Shown here piece after piece: positions 9,387 through 21,020 of a stretch of DNA of 64,000 nt. Numbering within the stretch: position 1 is the first letter of the stretch; each line of letters starts with the position of its first letter. Location: NCBI RefSeq assembly GCF_008933115.1, contig NZ_WBVO01000010.1, positions 1-64,000 of the forward strand, in the 5' to 3' direction. Source of the DNA: Phaeocystidibacter luteus. Its GTDB lineage: Bacteria; Bacteroidota; Bacteroidia; Flavobacteriales; Schleiferiaceae. The notes under the pieces were generated by a model. It did no database searches. It was not told where the DNA came from and saw nothing but the letters and a program-made list of their open reading frames with translations. The translations under genes and the position numbers were made by a program.

Positions 9387-9567
9387 AGTTGAATGGGGAA
9401 TGTCAGGGTTCTACTTAAAGCTATGACAATTTATTCAATGATGGTACGGGATTCCGCTCTCAGGAGCCCAGAAACGCGAATAGCAAATAAAATTGACGCT
9501 TTTCAACTTTAGGTCGGCTTAGAAATATCTGAACGAGAAGCACGTTTGCCCAACAACCTATCCTATA

Positions 9568-10740
9568 ATGCGAAACTTAACCCCACTCTATCTCCTTTCC
9601 TTTTTCACATTCTCATGTTTTGGGCAGAATCCCAGGGCATTTTTGAGATACACGTTTGAGACGGCTCAGTATGACACACTTCAAGTTTCCGGAACCAACC
9701 CTCTGGGGACCTTCGGCTATCCTCATTCTACCGGATACAATACCACTGGGGTTTCGAACATGCCTCAATCACTTGTTGGTCCAACCATATCAGGCGCGCA
9801 ATACAGTCGAAAGACTAGAGCTGCTGAAGATTACGCCTACACCTCATTTCCAATGTCCACAGCCGTAAAGCTCATGATGATTGAAGGCGGAGATACCTTT
9901 TCGTTGTGCAGTGGAAGTATGGTGAGTGAAAAGCATGTCATGACCGCCAGCCATTGTTTGCATGATTTTGGGTCGGACTCCGTTCGATTCGATTCACTAC
10001 TCGTTTGTCCGGCATATGACAATGGTCGTATGAATCCCATCTTCAAATGTAGCGGGGTGGTCCGAGCTCTTTACCCATCCAATTGGTTATCCGATTTCAC
10101 AGACATCACGATTTTGGAGTTGGATAAGGAACTCGGGAAGCTCACTGGATATCTCGGCTTGACTTCTAGCGCTGAGGAGGATTCGCTGACAAATCGATTG
10201 TATTACAAGTTCTCCTACCCCAGCATTCACGTCCCTGTGTTCGACTCAGTACCCTACAATGGCGATACGCTCTATTTCAGCTATGGTATTGTCGATTCCA
10301 TTGGTCCAAATACATTGATGATTTTGGGAGGCCATGGAATTCCTGGAGAAAGTGGCAGTTCACTATTTCGCAAAAACCGCTATTGGCAGGCTTATGGGGT
10401 GGTAAGTCGATCGGTAAACTACACTCATTCGCGCTTACTCAATTGGCAGTACGAGGTAATTTATGCTGAAATCTTATCTAGCCTTCACAGTCCATCCAGT
10501 CCGGAGGCGTCGCTTATCCTTTTCCCAAATCCAACGAGCGGCTCTTTCACGGTTCACAATAAAGGTTCTGGCAAAATGGAACGTGTTGTTTTAAGTACAA
10601 TCACTGGGCGCGTTGTGAAGGTTTGGGAACCTGATTCTAGATCATTATACATTGACAACACAGAGCTTCCAGGAGGTGTGTATGTGGTTATGGTTGAGAG
10701 TGGCGGGATGGTGTTTGGGGAGAGGATTGTGGTGCGGTGA
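9568..10740 (+). CDS. Secreted trypsin-like serine protease with T9SS tail
   Basis: A 390-residue secreted protease. The signal peptide ends near FGQ (residue 20), a ~75-residue pro-region follows, then a chymotrypsin-fold domain. The triad is readable: His129 in TASHC, Asp179 in FTDITIL and Ser262 in GESGSS. Cys114/Cys130 and Cys147/Cys161 could form disulfides. The last ~70 residues are a T9SS sorting domain (LILFPNPTSGSF ... GGVYVVMVESG). The expected location is the cell surface or medium, with a role in protein degradation. It is transcribed alone, divergent from the TPR kinase and followed by a repeat block. Confidence 0.92.
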   Translation: MRNLTPLYLLSFFTFSCFGQNPRAFLRYTFETAQYDTLQVSGTNPLGTFGYPHSTGYNTTGVSNMPQSLVGPTISGAQYSRKTRAAEDYAYTSFPMSTAVKLMMIEGGDTFSLCSGSMVSEKHVMTASHCLHDFGSDSVRFDSLLVCPAYDNGRMNPIFKCSGVVRALYPSNWLSDFTDITILELDKELGKLTGYLGLTSSAEEDSLTNRLYYKFSYPSIHVPVFDSVPYNGDTLYFSYGIVDSIGPNTLMILGGHGIPGESGSSLFRKNRYWQAYGVVSRSVNYTHSRLLNWQYEVIYAEILSSLHSPSSPEASLILFPNPTSGSFTVHNKGSGKMERVVLSTITGRVVKVWEPDSRSLYIDNTELPGGVYVVMVESGGMVFGERIVVR

Positions 10741-11640
10741 CCTCACCGGCCGTTGGTCGGGCAAGCTAGATAGGCTCTCGCAGAGATGATGAGGATGTGC
10801 GTGATGGAGAGAGAACGCGGGGGTGCGTGGCGTCTCATCGGATGTGTTCCGCGCAAAACCGCAAAAAGCAAAACCGCAATATTGAATTATCGCTACGTGT
10901 AAAAAGCGCAAAACAGATGCGGGGAAGCGCCAACTTGCGTCACGTACGTGTTTGATGCCCTGAATTGATAACAATAGGTACGGGGGCTCTCGCGGAGATA
11001 ATGAGGATGTGCGTGGTGGAGAGAGAACGCGGGGGCGTGGTGGATGTACTGGGTGGATATGCGTGATGTGGTTCTCGCAAAACCGCAAAAAGCAAAACCG
11101 CAATATTGAAATCATCGCGACGCGTAGAAAGCGCAAAACAGATGCGGGGAAGCGCCAACTTGCGTCATTTACGTGTTTGATGCCCTGAATTGATAACAAT
11201 AGGCACGGGGGCTCTCGCGGAGATAATGAGGATGTGCGTGGTGGAGAGAGAACGCGGGGGTGCGTGGCGTCTCATCGGATGTGTTCCGCGCAAAACCGCA
11301 AAAAGCAAAACCGCAATATTGAAATCATCGCTACGTGTATAAAGCGCAAAAAAAGATGTGTTGAAGCGTGAACTTGCGTCATGTACGTGTTTGATGTGCT
11401 GAATTCTTAACTATAGGCACGGTGCTTTAGCGCGTGCCGGGCATTACGAACGCCATTCCCAGGAGGGGATCATTCTATTAGCCTCGTGGCTTTAGCCCGA
11501 GGGTATGTAAGGTCGCGATTTCAATTTGGCGATTTCTACTCGGTCCAATTGATTTTTAATTAGCGATTTTGCGTGAAACCCATCACGTTTTGCGGTTTTG
11601 CATTTTGCGTTTTTGCGTGAACCACATTAAGCGATTTTCC
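10741..11640. repeat. Intergenic repeat block with three tandem ~220-bp units and two hairpins
   Basis: Three direct units begin near 10767, 10985 and 11209 with the same words (GCTCTCGC-GAGAT-ATGAGG). Each continues through GCAAAACCGCAAAAAGC, an AATATTGAAATCATCG segment and ACGTGTTTGATG. After the third unit come a hairpin GGCACG...CGTGCC (about 11416-11438) with a GCTTTAGC loop, and a second hairpin (CCTCG...CGAGG, about 11482-11504). The reverse-strand frames across this block repeat with the units and are not genes. The remaining 11641-11771 is AT-rich upstream sequence of the next gene. These blocks recur in six other gaps of the window and look like composite REP-type elements. Confidence 0.88.
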
Positions 11641-11720
11641 TCGAAACACACTTCATTCCATATAACAAAGCTTATGCTTACGATATAAAGTATAAATAAA
11701 AATATATCAATCATTCCTCT

Positions 11721-11728
11721 TTCCTTTG
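11721..11728 (+). promoter_or_regulatory. Possible -7 box upstream of isocitrate dehydrogenase
   Basis: TTCCTTTG differs by one base from the Bacteroidetes -7 consensus TAnnTTTG and lies 44 bp before the start codon. No TTG is visible at the expected -33 distance, so this is tentative. Confidence 0.3.
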
Positions 11729-11771
11729 TGCTGTTCGAATGAAGTAACAAACGAACTTAAATCGCAAGCAC

Positions 11772-13253
11772 ATGGAAACATCACTTCAAACTCCTTCTAA
11801 AGGCAACGGCACTTCTACTGCGGTAAAGGTTGCATATGCTAAGGGAGATGGAATCGGTCCAGAAATTATGGATGCCACACTTCGAATTCTTGAAGCTGCA
11901 GGTGCCCGAATCGATTTCGAAGAAGTAACGATTGGTGAACAGGTTTACCTCAGTGGAAACACAAGTGGAATCGACAAGCACGCTTGGGATACCATCCGCA
12001 AAAATAAAGTGTTCCTCAAGGCTCCTATCACAACGCCTCGCGGAGGTGGTTACAAGAGCTTGAATGTGACCATCCGCAAATCTCTCGGTCTTTACGCAAA
12101 CGTACGTCCTTGCAACAGCCTCAGCCCTTTTGTACAAACCCTTCACCCGAATATGGATGTGGTTATTGTGCGCGAAAATGAGGAAGATCTCTACGCAGGT
12201 ATCGAGCACCAGCAAACCGACGAAGTGGTTCAGTGCCTCAAGCTGATTACTCGTCCAGGTGTTGAGAAAATCGTTCGCTATGCGTTTGAATTTGCCAAGG
12301 TGTACAACCGGAAAAAAGTGACGTGTTTCGTGAAGGACAACATCATGAAACACACGGACGGTCTATTTAGCACGGTCTTTCAAGAGATTGCTGCCGAGTA
12401 TCCGAATATCGACTCACAGACCATGATTGTGGATATAGGCGCGGCCAAGTTGGCGAATCGTCCGGAGGACTTCGATGTAGTTGTGATGCCCAACCTTTAC
12501 GGGGATATCATATCTGACATTGCAGCTGAGATTTCTGGCTCTGTTGGATTGGCTGGATCATCAAACATCGGAATGGAATGTGCCATGTTTGAAGCGATTC
12601 ACGGATCTGCTCCAGACATCTCTGGACAGAACATTGCGAACCCGTCTGGTTTGCTTCGCGGAGCTATCATGATGTTGAATCACATTGGTCAGCCCGACGT
12701 TGCCGAGAAAATTGAGAACGCTTGGTTGGCAACGATTGAAAATGGAATCCATACGGCTGACATCTTCAACGAAAACCACAGCACAAAGAAGGTAGGCACC
12801 CGTGAATTTGCTGATGCAGTGATTTCACATATGGGACATAAACCAAACGCCCTAAAGGCTGTTTCTTATGAGGCTGATGCACAATTCAACCTCCCTGCAT
12901 ACAAGCGTCCAGCTCCAAAAAACAAGGAATTCAAGGGCGTAGATGTCTTTGTTGACTGGAAAGGAGAAGACGTGAACGATTTGGCGAGAATGCTGAATGA
13001 GATTGAAGGTCCACTCAAGTTGAGCATGATTACCAACCGCGGCGTAAAGGTGTGGCCGGAAGGTTTCAGTGAGACTTTCTGTACAGATCACTGGAGATGC
13101 AGATTTGAAAACGCATCTGGCGCAGAGGTGACATCGAAAACAGTAGCAGAGGTACTATCACAAGCCTACGTGAAAAATATAGATGTAATAAAAACGGAAA
13201 ACCTCTACACTTTTGATGGCGAACGAGGATACTCGCTTGGCCAGGGTCAATAG
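11772..13253 (+). CDS. icd: Isocitrate dehydrogenase, long IMDH-like (Thermus-type) form
   Basis: A 493-residue enzyme of the isocitrate/isopropylmalate dehydrogenase superfamily. It has the GDGIGPEI start of the nucleotide fold, ENEEDLYAGIEH with the substrate-binding region, and GSVGLAGSSNIG plus EAIHGSAPDISG near the coenzyme site. A ~140-residue C-terminal extension (about 350-493) makes it the long type known from Thermus rather than the ~415-residue E. coli form. It oxidises isocitrate to 2-oxoglutarate in the TCA cycle; NAD versus NADP preference cannot be decided by eye. A strong terminator follows. It faces a second, unrelated isocitrate dehydrogenase across a repeat block. Confidence 0.88.
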   Translation: METSLQTPSKGNGTSTAVKVAYAKGDGIGPEIMDATLRILEAAGARIDFEEVTIGEQVYLSGNTSGIDKHAWDTIRKNKVFLKAPITTPRGGGYKSLNVTIRKSLGLYANVRPCNSLSPFVQTLHPNMDVVIVRENEEDLYAGIEHQQTDEVVQCLKLITRPGVEKIVRYAFEFAKVYNRKKVTCFVKDNIMKHTDGLFSTVFQEIAAEYPNIDSQTMIVDIGAAKLANRPEDFDVVVMPNLYGDIISDIAAEISGSVGLAGSSNIGMECAMFEAIHGSAPDISGQNIANPSGLLRGAIMMLNHIGQPDVAEKIENAWLATIENGIHTADIFNENHSTKKVGTREFADAVISHMGHKPNALKAVSYEADAQFNLPAYKRPAPKNKEFKGVDVFVDWKGEDVNDLARMLNEIEGPLKLSMITNRGVKVWPEGFSETFCTDHWRCRFENASGAEVTSKTVAEVLSQAYVKNIDVIKTENLYTFDGERGYSLGQGQ

Positions 13254-13280
13254 TAGAGAGGCTTACAATTCAGGGTCGGA

Positions 13281-13316
13281 AGGGGACGCAGCGTAATGCT
13301 CGTCCCTTTCTTTTTT
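13281..13316 (+). terminator. Rho-independent terminator after icd
   Basis: GGGACG at 13283 pairs with CGTCCC at 13301, followed by TTTCTTTTTT. It lies about 30 bp after the isocitrate dehydrogenase stop codon. Confidence 0.85.
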
Positions 13317-13344
13317 GGTGGGTTTCGGGCGTGGATGTGTGTGG

Positions 13345-13745
13345 TGTGTTTCTCCCGCCGGTGGTCGGGCAGGCTGCAAAAACGCAAAAGTCAAAAAAGC
13401 TAAAGGCTTATTAAACTCTATTGATGAGCGTGATGTGGTTCTCGCAAAACCGCAAAAGGCAAATTCGCTAATTAAAAATCAATTGGACCGATTAGAAATG
13501 GCCAAATTGAAATCGCGACCTCACATACCCTCGGGCTAAAGCCGCGAGGCTAATAAAATGATTCCCTACGGGGAATGGCGTTCGTTATGCCCGGCACGTG
13601 CTAAAGCACCGTGCCTATTGTTATCAATTCAGCACATCAAACACGTACATGACGAAAGTTCACGCTTCAACACATCTTTTTTGCGCTTTTTACACGTAGC
13701 GATGATGTGGATATTGCGTTTTTGCCTTTTCCGTTTTTGCGAGAA
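13345..13745. repeat. REP-type repeat block between the two isocitrate dehydrogenases
   Basis: This contains the CCGCCGGTGGTCGGGCAGGC word, GCAAAACCGCAAAAGGC words, the CCTCGGGCTAAAGCC hairpin near 13530, the GGCACG/CGTGCC hairpin near 13592-13614 and the AATTCAGCACATCAAACACG segment. The order is the reverse complement of the block at 10741-11640, so the two blocks flank the icd gene in opposite orientation. There is no gene in this gap. Confidence 0.85.
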
Positions 13746-13761
13746 ACAGGTTATACTAAAC

Positions 13762-16306
<2,545 letters not shown>

Positions 16307-17521
16307 ATGAAAGCTCTTCTCACCGTTCTCTCCTTTTTTGCACTGAGTTCATGGGTTTCAGCGCAAATGACTCGAAGTTCAGATATGCATTCACCTCCCA
16401 CCCATTACTATACAGAACGGGGTGCCTACATGGAGCCTTACATCAGATTTGACCTTTATTATAATTGGGCTTCATCCAGCCGGCACCGTATGTCTGACCT
16501 TAATCCAAGATTTGGACTTTTCTACAACCTTACAATGGATGGAATATCTAAACCATCGGCAAGTCAAGGTGCTGTGAGAATAACAGATTGTAGAGGCACT
16601 GATACGGTCACTGAATACCTTATAACTAGAGTAAATGATACGATTACCAATTCAATGACGTATTCGTATCCTCCAAATTACGATACTAAGCACACCCGTG
16701 AATGGAAGAGAGTTCAAGATTGTTTCCAGTCTACGGACAGCATATTTGATGCGTATACTATAATCGAAAATACTGATTTTTCAAGGGGACAATCTTCATA
16801 CAGCTTCTACCCGAATGGGCACATTCGCAAGGAGAACTCATTTTACCATGACGTTCATAATGACTACTCGGACATTTGGTATTCTTCATCCTTCTATGAC
16901 CGCGAAGGATTCCTAGTGTCAGCTAAAGATTCTTCGATTACAACTGATGAGCGTTACACGGATAATGTCACTTTATTGTCCAAGTTGAACGGAGTAAGAA
17001 CATATCAGCATATTCGTACTAGCACAAGTTTTTACGACAGCATTTCAGGTCTTCAAATTTACAGTGACACCAGTTTTTACCTTGTTAACTCGCAGGGTTG
17101 GTTGATAGGCGGCTCCAAGTTAAAAGGTCTCAGACCGCAAGTAGATTCCATATTCGTAGATATCGAAAAGCAAAGCGAGAAGAATGACACAGTTCGTGCA
17201 TACTCCTACAGCAAACTTCATTCAAACGCAAACAATAGCACAGCTCGAGAACAAATCATAGTTGGTGTGCAAACATTCATAAATGGTCATCGAATTGAGG
17301 AAGATTGGCGAACTGAAGGAAACCGTTGGTCGAGGCTAAAATTCTCTTATGATGATCAAAATCGATTGGTTCAAGTACAAAAGGCATCTTACAATCAACA
17401 ACCCTCTAAAGACGCTGAGCCAACAACTGTGACCATGCATTATTCTAGGAAATTCGATAACCAAGGGCGCGTTATAAGAGAGGATTACCCTTATGAAACG
17501 ACGTACTTTGAGTACGAATGA
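16307..17521 (+). CDS. Secreted protein of unknown function, YD-repeat-like C terminus
   Basis: A 404-residue protein with a signal peptide (MKALLTVLSFFALSSWVSAQ). The mature part is rich in Tyr, Ser, Asp and Thr. Near the C terminus it contains short motifs reminiscent of YD/RHS repeats (FSYDDQNRLVQVQ at ~344 and KFDNQGRVIREDYPYETTYFEYE at the end), also seen earlier as SFYPNGHIRKENS and SSFYDREGFLVSA. These resemble MORN/YD-type beta hairpins that many Bacteroidetes periplasmic proteins carry. No catalytic residues and no T9SS tail are seen. It is a single gene. Location is periplasm or outer surface; function unknown. Confidence 0.7.
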   Translation: MKALLTVLSFFALSSWVSAQMTRSSDMHSPPTHYYTERGAYMEPYIRFDLYYNWASSSRHRMSDLNPRFGLFYNLTMDGISKPSASQGAVRITDCRGTDTVTEYLITRVNDTITNSMTYSYPPNYDTKHTREWKRVQDCFQSTDSIFDAYTIIENTDFSRGQSSYSFYPNGHIRKENSFYHDVHNDYSDIWYSSSFYDREGFLVSAKDSSITTDERYTDNVTLLSKLNGVRTYQHIRTSTSFYDSISGLQIYSDTSFYLVNSQGWLIGGSKLKGLRPQVDSIFVDIEKQSEKNDTVRAYSYSKLHSNANNSTAREQIIVGVQTFINGHRIEEDWRTEGNRWSRLKFSYDDQNRLVQVQKASYNQQPSKDAEPTTVTMHYSRKFDNQGRVIREDYPYETTYFEYE

Positions 17522-18052
17522 GTTTCATTGATGTGTACAGAATTCACTCGGCATACCTTGGGTTAAATCCCCCCACCACCCATCCGACAAGTTCAGAATA
17601 TCCTGTCGCTCTAGTCGGATTGTAAACGTTTAAAAACGGATAGATTTCCACATCCAAAATTGTAGTCTGAGATTCACGATTTCGAGTTTTCAATCAGTAA
17701 CTTGAAACCGGGGTGGGAATACCTCTCCCCTTCCAGAAGAGCCCACTAACCAATCATGCTTCTGCTCCAGTCCACCTTACCCTGACGCTCTCCGAATCTG
17801 CTCCCCCTTGCGGGATTCCTCCTTCTAGTCTGAACATTTCAGTAAGTCCATCAGTCTATAAGTCCATAAGTCCAACCCTCTAACCCTCCAACCCTCTAAC
17901 CCTCTAACCCTCTACATCTACAACTCCCGAATCGGCTTCACCTCTCGGGATTCCTCCTTCCAGTCGGAACCTCCAACCCTCCATCAATCTGTAAGTAATT
18001 CGTACCTTCGCGTCTCACTCTAAAAACGAGTATAAAAACCGATATTTTCCCC
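17522..18052. repeat. Intergenic region with an 8-bp microsatellite
   Basis: Five tandem copies of AACCCTCT (one with a single change) lie at 17874-17913. Just upstream are repeated AAGTCCAT words. Two related phrases containing GGGATTCCTCCTTC occur at ~17813 and ~17947. There is no gene in the gap. The upstream half looks like degenerate sequence. Confidence 0.75.
18003..18010 (+). promoter_or_regulatory. Possible -7 box upstream of thiolase
   Basis: TACCTTCG matches TAnnTTTG with one mismatch and lies 43 bp before the start codon. The -33 TTG is not evident. Confidence 0.35.
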
Positions 18053-19228
18053 ATGAAAGAAGTCGTAATCGTATCTGCCGTTCGCACCCCGATTGGCAGC
18101 TTTGGCGGGAGTTTAGCTTCCGTTCCTGCAACGAAATTAGGCGCCACAGCTATCAAGGGCGCTTTGGATAAAATCAATCTCGACCCAGCACACGTTCAAG
18201 AGGTGTTTATGGGTAATGTGCTTCAAGCTAACCTCGGACAAGCGCCTGCGCGTCAGGCCGCTATCTTCGCTGGAATCGGACAAAACGTTCCGTGTACCAC
18301 CGTGAACAAGGTTTGTTCCTCAGGTATGAAGTCCGTAATGCTCGCCGCACAGTCTATCAAAGCTGGCGACAATGACGTTGTCGTTGCCGGCGGTATGGAA
18401 AACATGTCTGCCGTTCCTCACTACCTCAACGGTCGTAGTGGTCAGAAACTTGGCGACATTAAAATGATTGACGGTCTCGTGAAAGACGGCCTAACCGACG
18501 TATATAACAACCAGCACATGGGCGTTTGTGCAGAGCTTTGTGCTTCTGACATGAACTTCTCTCGTGAAGAGCAAGATGCATTTGCACTCGAGTCTTACCG
18601 CAGAAGTGCTGCCGCTTGGGAAGCTGGCAAGTATGCCAACGAGGTAGTGCCAGTGGAAATACCACAACGCAAAGGCGACCCTATCATCTTCGCAGAAGAC
18701 GAAGAGTACAAGAACCTTCGTGCCGACAAAGTTCCTTCACTTCGTCCGGTGTTTAAGGCCGACGGATCGGTAACGGCTGCTAACGCATCCACCTTGAATG
18801 ATGGCGCTGCTGCTATCGTACTCATGAGCCGCGAAAAAGCTGACGAGCTAGGCATCAAGCCTATTGCCGTGTTGAAAGGATATGCTGATGCAGCGCAAGA
18901 GCCTGAGTGGTTCACCACTGCTCCAGCCAAAGCTGTTCCTGTGGCTATCGAGCGTGCAGGCTTGAAAAAAGAAGACATTGAGTATTACGAGTTGAACGAG
19001 GCATTCTCGGTAGTAGGTTTGGCCAACGTTAAGCTTCTCGGAATTGACGGAGAAAAGACCAACGTAAACGGTGGTGCCGTTTCTATCGGTCACCCACTAG
19101 GAGCATCTGGTGCCCGTATTATGGTTACACTCCTCAATGTACTCGAGCAAAACAACGCAAAGTACGGTGCTGCTGGCATCTGTAACGGTGGAGGCGGCGC
19201 CTCTGCAGTTGTGCTCGAACGCGTATAA
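18053..19228 (+). CDS. Acetyl-CoA acetyltransferase (thiolase)
   Basis: A 391-residue thiolase of normal length. The acyl-accepting Cys88 is in NKVCSSGMKS, His347 in SIGHPLGASGAR, and Cys377 in GICNGGGGAS, which together give the complete thiolase active site. The enzyme condenses two acetyl-CoA to acetoacetyl-CoA or runs the reverse thiolytic reaction in fatty acid or ketone-body metabolism. It is cytoplasmic and usually a homotetramer. A strong terminator follows, so it appears to be a monocistronic gene. Biosynthetic and degradative thiolases cannot be separated safely by eye; the compact length and motif set favour the acetoacetyl-CoA (AtoB-like) group. Confidence 0.95.
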   Translation: MKEVVIVSAVRTPIGSFGGSLASVPATKLGATAIKGALDKINLDPAHVQEVFMGNVLQANLGQAPARQAAIFAGIGQNVPCTTVNKVCSSGMKSVMLAAQSIKAGDNDVVVAGGMENMSAVPHYLNGRSGQKLGDIKMIDGLVKDGLTDVYNNQHMGVCAELCASDMNFSREEQDAFALESYRRSAAAWEAGKYANEVVPVEIPQRKGDPIIFAEDEEYKNLRADKVPSLRPVFKADGSVTAANASTLNDGAAAIVLMSREKADELGIKPIAVLKGYADAAQEPEWFTTAPAKAVPVAIERAGLKKEDIEYYELNEAFSVVGLANVKLLGIDGEKTNVNGGAVSIGHPLGASGARIMVTLLNVLEQNNAKYGAAGICNGGGGASAVVLERV

Positions 19229-19240
19229 TTTACTAGCTTC

Positions 19241-19285
19241 ATCCCGACGTCCGCAATAATGCGGATTGTCGGGATTTTTATTTTT
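19241..19285 (+). terminator. Rho-independent terminator after thiolase
   Basis: ATCCCGAC at 19241 pairs perfectly with GTCGGGAT at 19268, an inner CCGCA/TGCGG stem extends it, and a run of TTTTTATTTTT follows. The next gene starts only 2 bp beyond, so some read-through or a promoter inside the hairpin region may supply it. Confidence 0.92.
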
Positions 19286-19287
19286 CC

Positions 19288-20064
19288 ATGGAATACGGAA
19301 TTTGTCCGCTTAGCATTGTGCCAATGAGAGCCGAACCATCCGACTTGAGCGAGATGGTGAACCAAATGCTCTTTGGTGAGGTCTTCAAGATTGTCGACCA
19401 ACGCAAAAAGTGGTACCGTATCCGTCTGGCACATGACGACTACGAGGGATGGATCGATCGCAAGCAAGCCCATCTCATCAAAAAGGAAGAATACGTTGAG
19501 CTCTCAAAAGCCAAACTTCCTGTTTCCGCTGCACCTGTCGACATGCTGCAAAGCCCCAATCCAACAGGACATCTTACCATTGTGCAAGGATCATACTTGC
19601 CTGGACTTCATTCGGGTGATAAAGTGGCATTTGACAATGTGACGTTCGAAGCACCTGAAGTCATTCTCAAAGAAAGTGGAACCAAGGCAGATCTTGTTGA
19701 ATGGGCGTACTCTTATCTCAACGCTCCCTATCTGTGGGGTGGTCGATCTCCAATGGGAATCGACTGTTCGGGCTTCACGCAACTCGTCTACAGAATGATT
19801 GGGGAAGCCATCCCTCGCGATGCAAGTGACCAAGCCAAAATTGGCGACGCCCTTAGCTTTATAGAAGAGGCTGAACCAGGCGACCTTGCTTTCTTCGATA
19901 ACAACGAAGGCTCAATCATCCACGTTGGCATCCTCTTGGAAGACAACTACATTATCCACGCTAGTGGAAAGGTGCGATTGGATCGCCTAGACCAAAGCGG
20001 TATTTACAATGCGGAGGAAAGAACGCATACGCATAGGTTGAGGGTGATTAAATCGTTGCTGTAG
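19288..20064 (+). CDS. NlpC/P60 (C40) cell-wall peptidase
   Basis: A 258-residue protein with an N-terminal bacterial SH3-like region (residues ~8-65, RAEPSDLSEMVNQMLFGE ... WYRIRL) and a C-terminal NlpC/P60 domain (~130-258). The catalytic Cys160 is in GIDCSGF; His212 (IIHVGI) and the polar residue His224 (YIIHASG) complete the expected triad. Such enzymes cleave peptide stems of peptidoglycan, typically D-Glu/DAP bonds. No signal peptide is visible at the chosen ATG, which is common for Bacteroidetes members; recycling of muropeptides in the cytoplasm is possible. It starts right after the thiolase terminator and is followed by a repeat block. Confidence 0.92.
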   Translation: MEYGICPLSIVPMRAEPSDLSEMVNQMLFGEVFKIVDQRKKWYRIRLAHDDYEGWIDRKQAHLIKKEEYVELSKAKLPVSAAPVDMLQSPNPTGHLTIVQGSYLPGLHSGDKVAFDNVTFEAPEVILKESGTKADLVEWAYSYLNAPYLWGGRSPMGIDCSGFTQLVYRMIGEAIPRDASDQAKIGDALSFIEEAEPGDLAFFDNNEGSIIHVGILLEDNYIIHASGKVRLDRLDQSGIYNAEERTHTHRLRVIKSLL

Positions 20065-21010
20065 GGCTGGGAGGGGGCGTTTCTCCCGCCGGTGGTCGGG
20101 CAAGCTGCAAAACCGCACAAACGTGATGTGTTTCTCGCAAAATCGCAAAAGGCAAAAACGCAAATTACTTGACTGATGTTCGTGATGTGGTTCTCCCGCC
20201 GGTGGTCGGGCAGGATGCAAAACCGCACAAACGTGATGTGTTTCTCGCAAAACCGCAAAAGGCAAAAACGCTAAATGTTTACCGATCTTGATTGATGTGC
20301 GTGATGTGGTTCACCCGCCGGTGGTCGGGCAGGCCGCAAAAACGCTAATTAAAAAATCAATTGGAACGAGCAAAAAACGCCAAATTTGATCACTGCTTCG
20401 CAGCTTTGCGGTTTATTCCTCACAAACATATCCTCGGGCTAAAGCCGCGAGGCTAATAGAATGATCCCCTCTGGGGATTGGCGTTGGTAATGCCCGGCAC
20501 GCGCTAAAGCACCGTGCCTATAGTTGGGAATTCAGCGCATCAAACAATTACATCACGCAAGTCGACGCTTCCCCTTATCTGTTTTGCGCTTTGTACGCGT
20601 CACGATGATTTCAATATTGCGTTTTTGCCTTTTGCGATTTTGCGAGAACCACACCACGCATATCCACACAGTGCATCCACCACGCCCCCCGCGTTCTCTC
20701 TCCACCACGCATCTTCTTATTTTCTCCGCGAGAGAATCTCCCACGAATCCGACTTCCTACCAGCGGCACGTGCTAAAGCACCGTGCCTACGATCTAGGAA
20801 CTCGGTCTGATGATTTGGCTAACTCGCAGGCGATTGATTTCGTCGGAACTAATGGCGCAAAGTTTTCTAAGGATTCCTAAACACCCCGATGTTCTGGTTC
20901 TATTGCGTTTTTGCTTTTTGCGGTTTTGCGCGGAACACATCCAATGAGACGCCACGCACCCCCGCGTTCTCTGCCCACCACGCACATTCTCATTTTCTCC
21001 GCGCGAACCT
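20065..21010. repeat. Long REP-type repeat block
   Basis: At least three partial copies of the CCGCCGGTGGTCGGGCAGGC plus GCAAAACCGC module lie between 20085 and 20350. They are followed by the CCTCGGGCTAAAGCC hairpin (~20432), the GGCACG/CGTGCC hairpin (~20494), an AATATTGCG/TTTTGCC segment and a GTTCTCTCTCCACCACGC tail. A second GGCACG hairpin is at ~20764, then a further partial module to 21010. Positions ~20800-20880 hold unrelated sequence. The numerous overlapping open frames on both strands follow the repeat and are not supported as genes. Confidence 0.85.
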
Positions 21011-21020
21011 CTCTTCCCGC

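Noticed and set aside
10645-11199. 184-residue reverse-strand open frame
   Set aside because: It is generated by the tandem repeat units: internal phrases repeat with the 220-bp period. Not a gene.
17874-17913. Telomere-like CCCTAA-type repeat
   Set aside because: The unit is 8 bp (AACCCTCT), only five copies, and internal in a bacterial intergenic region.
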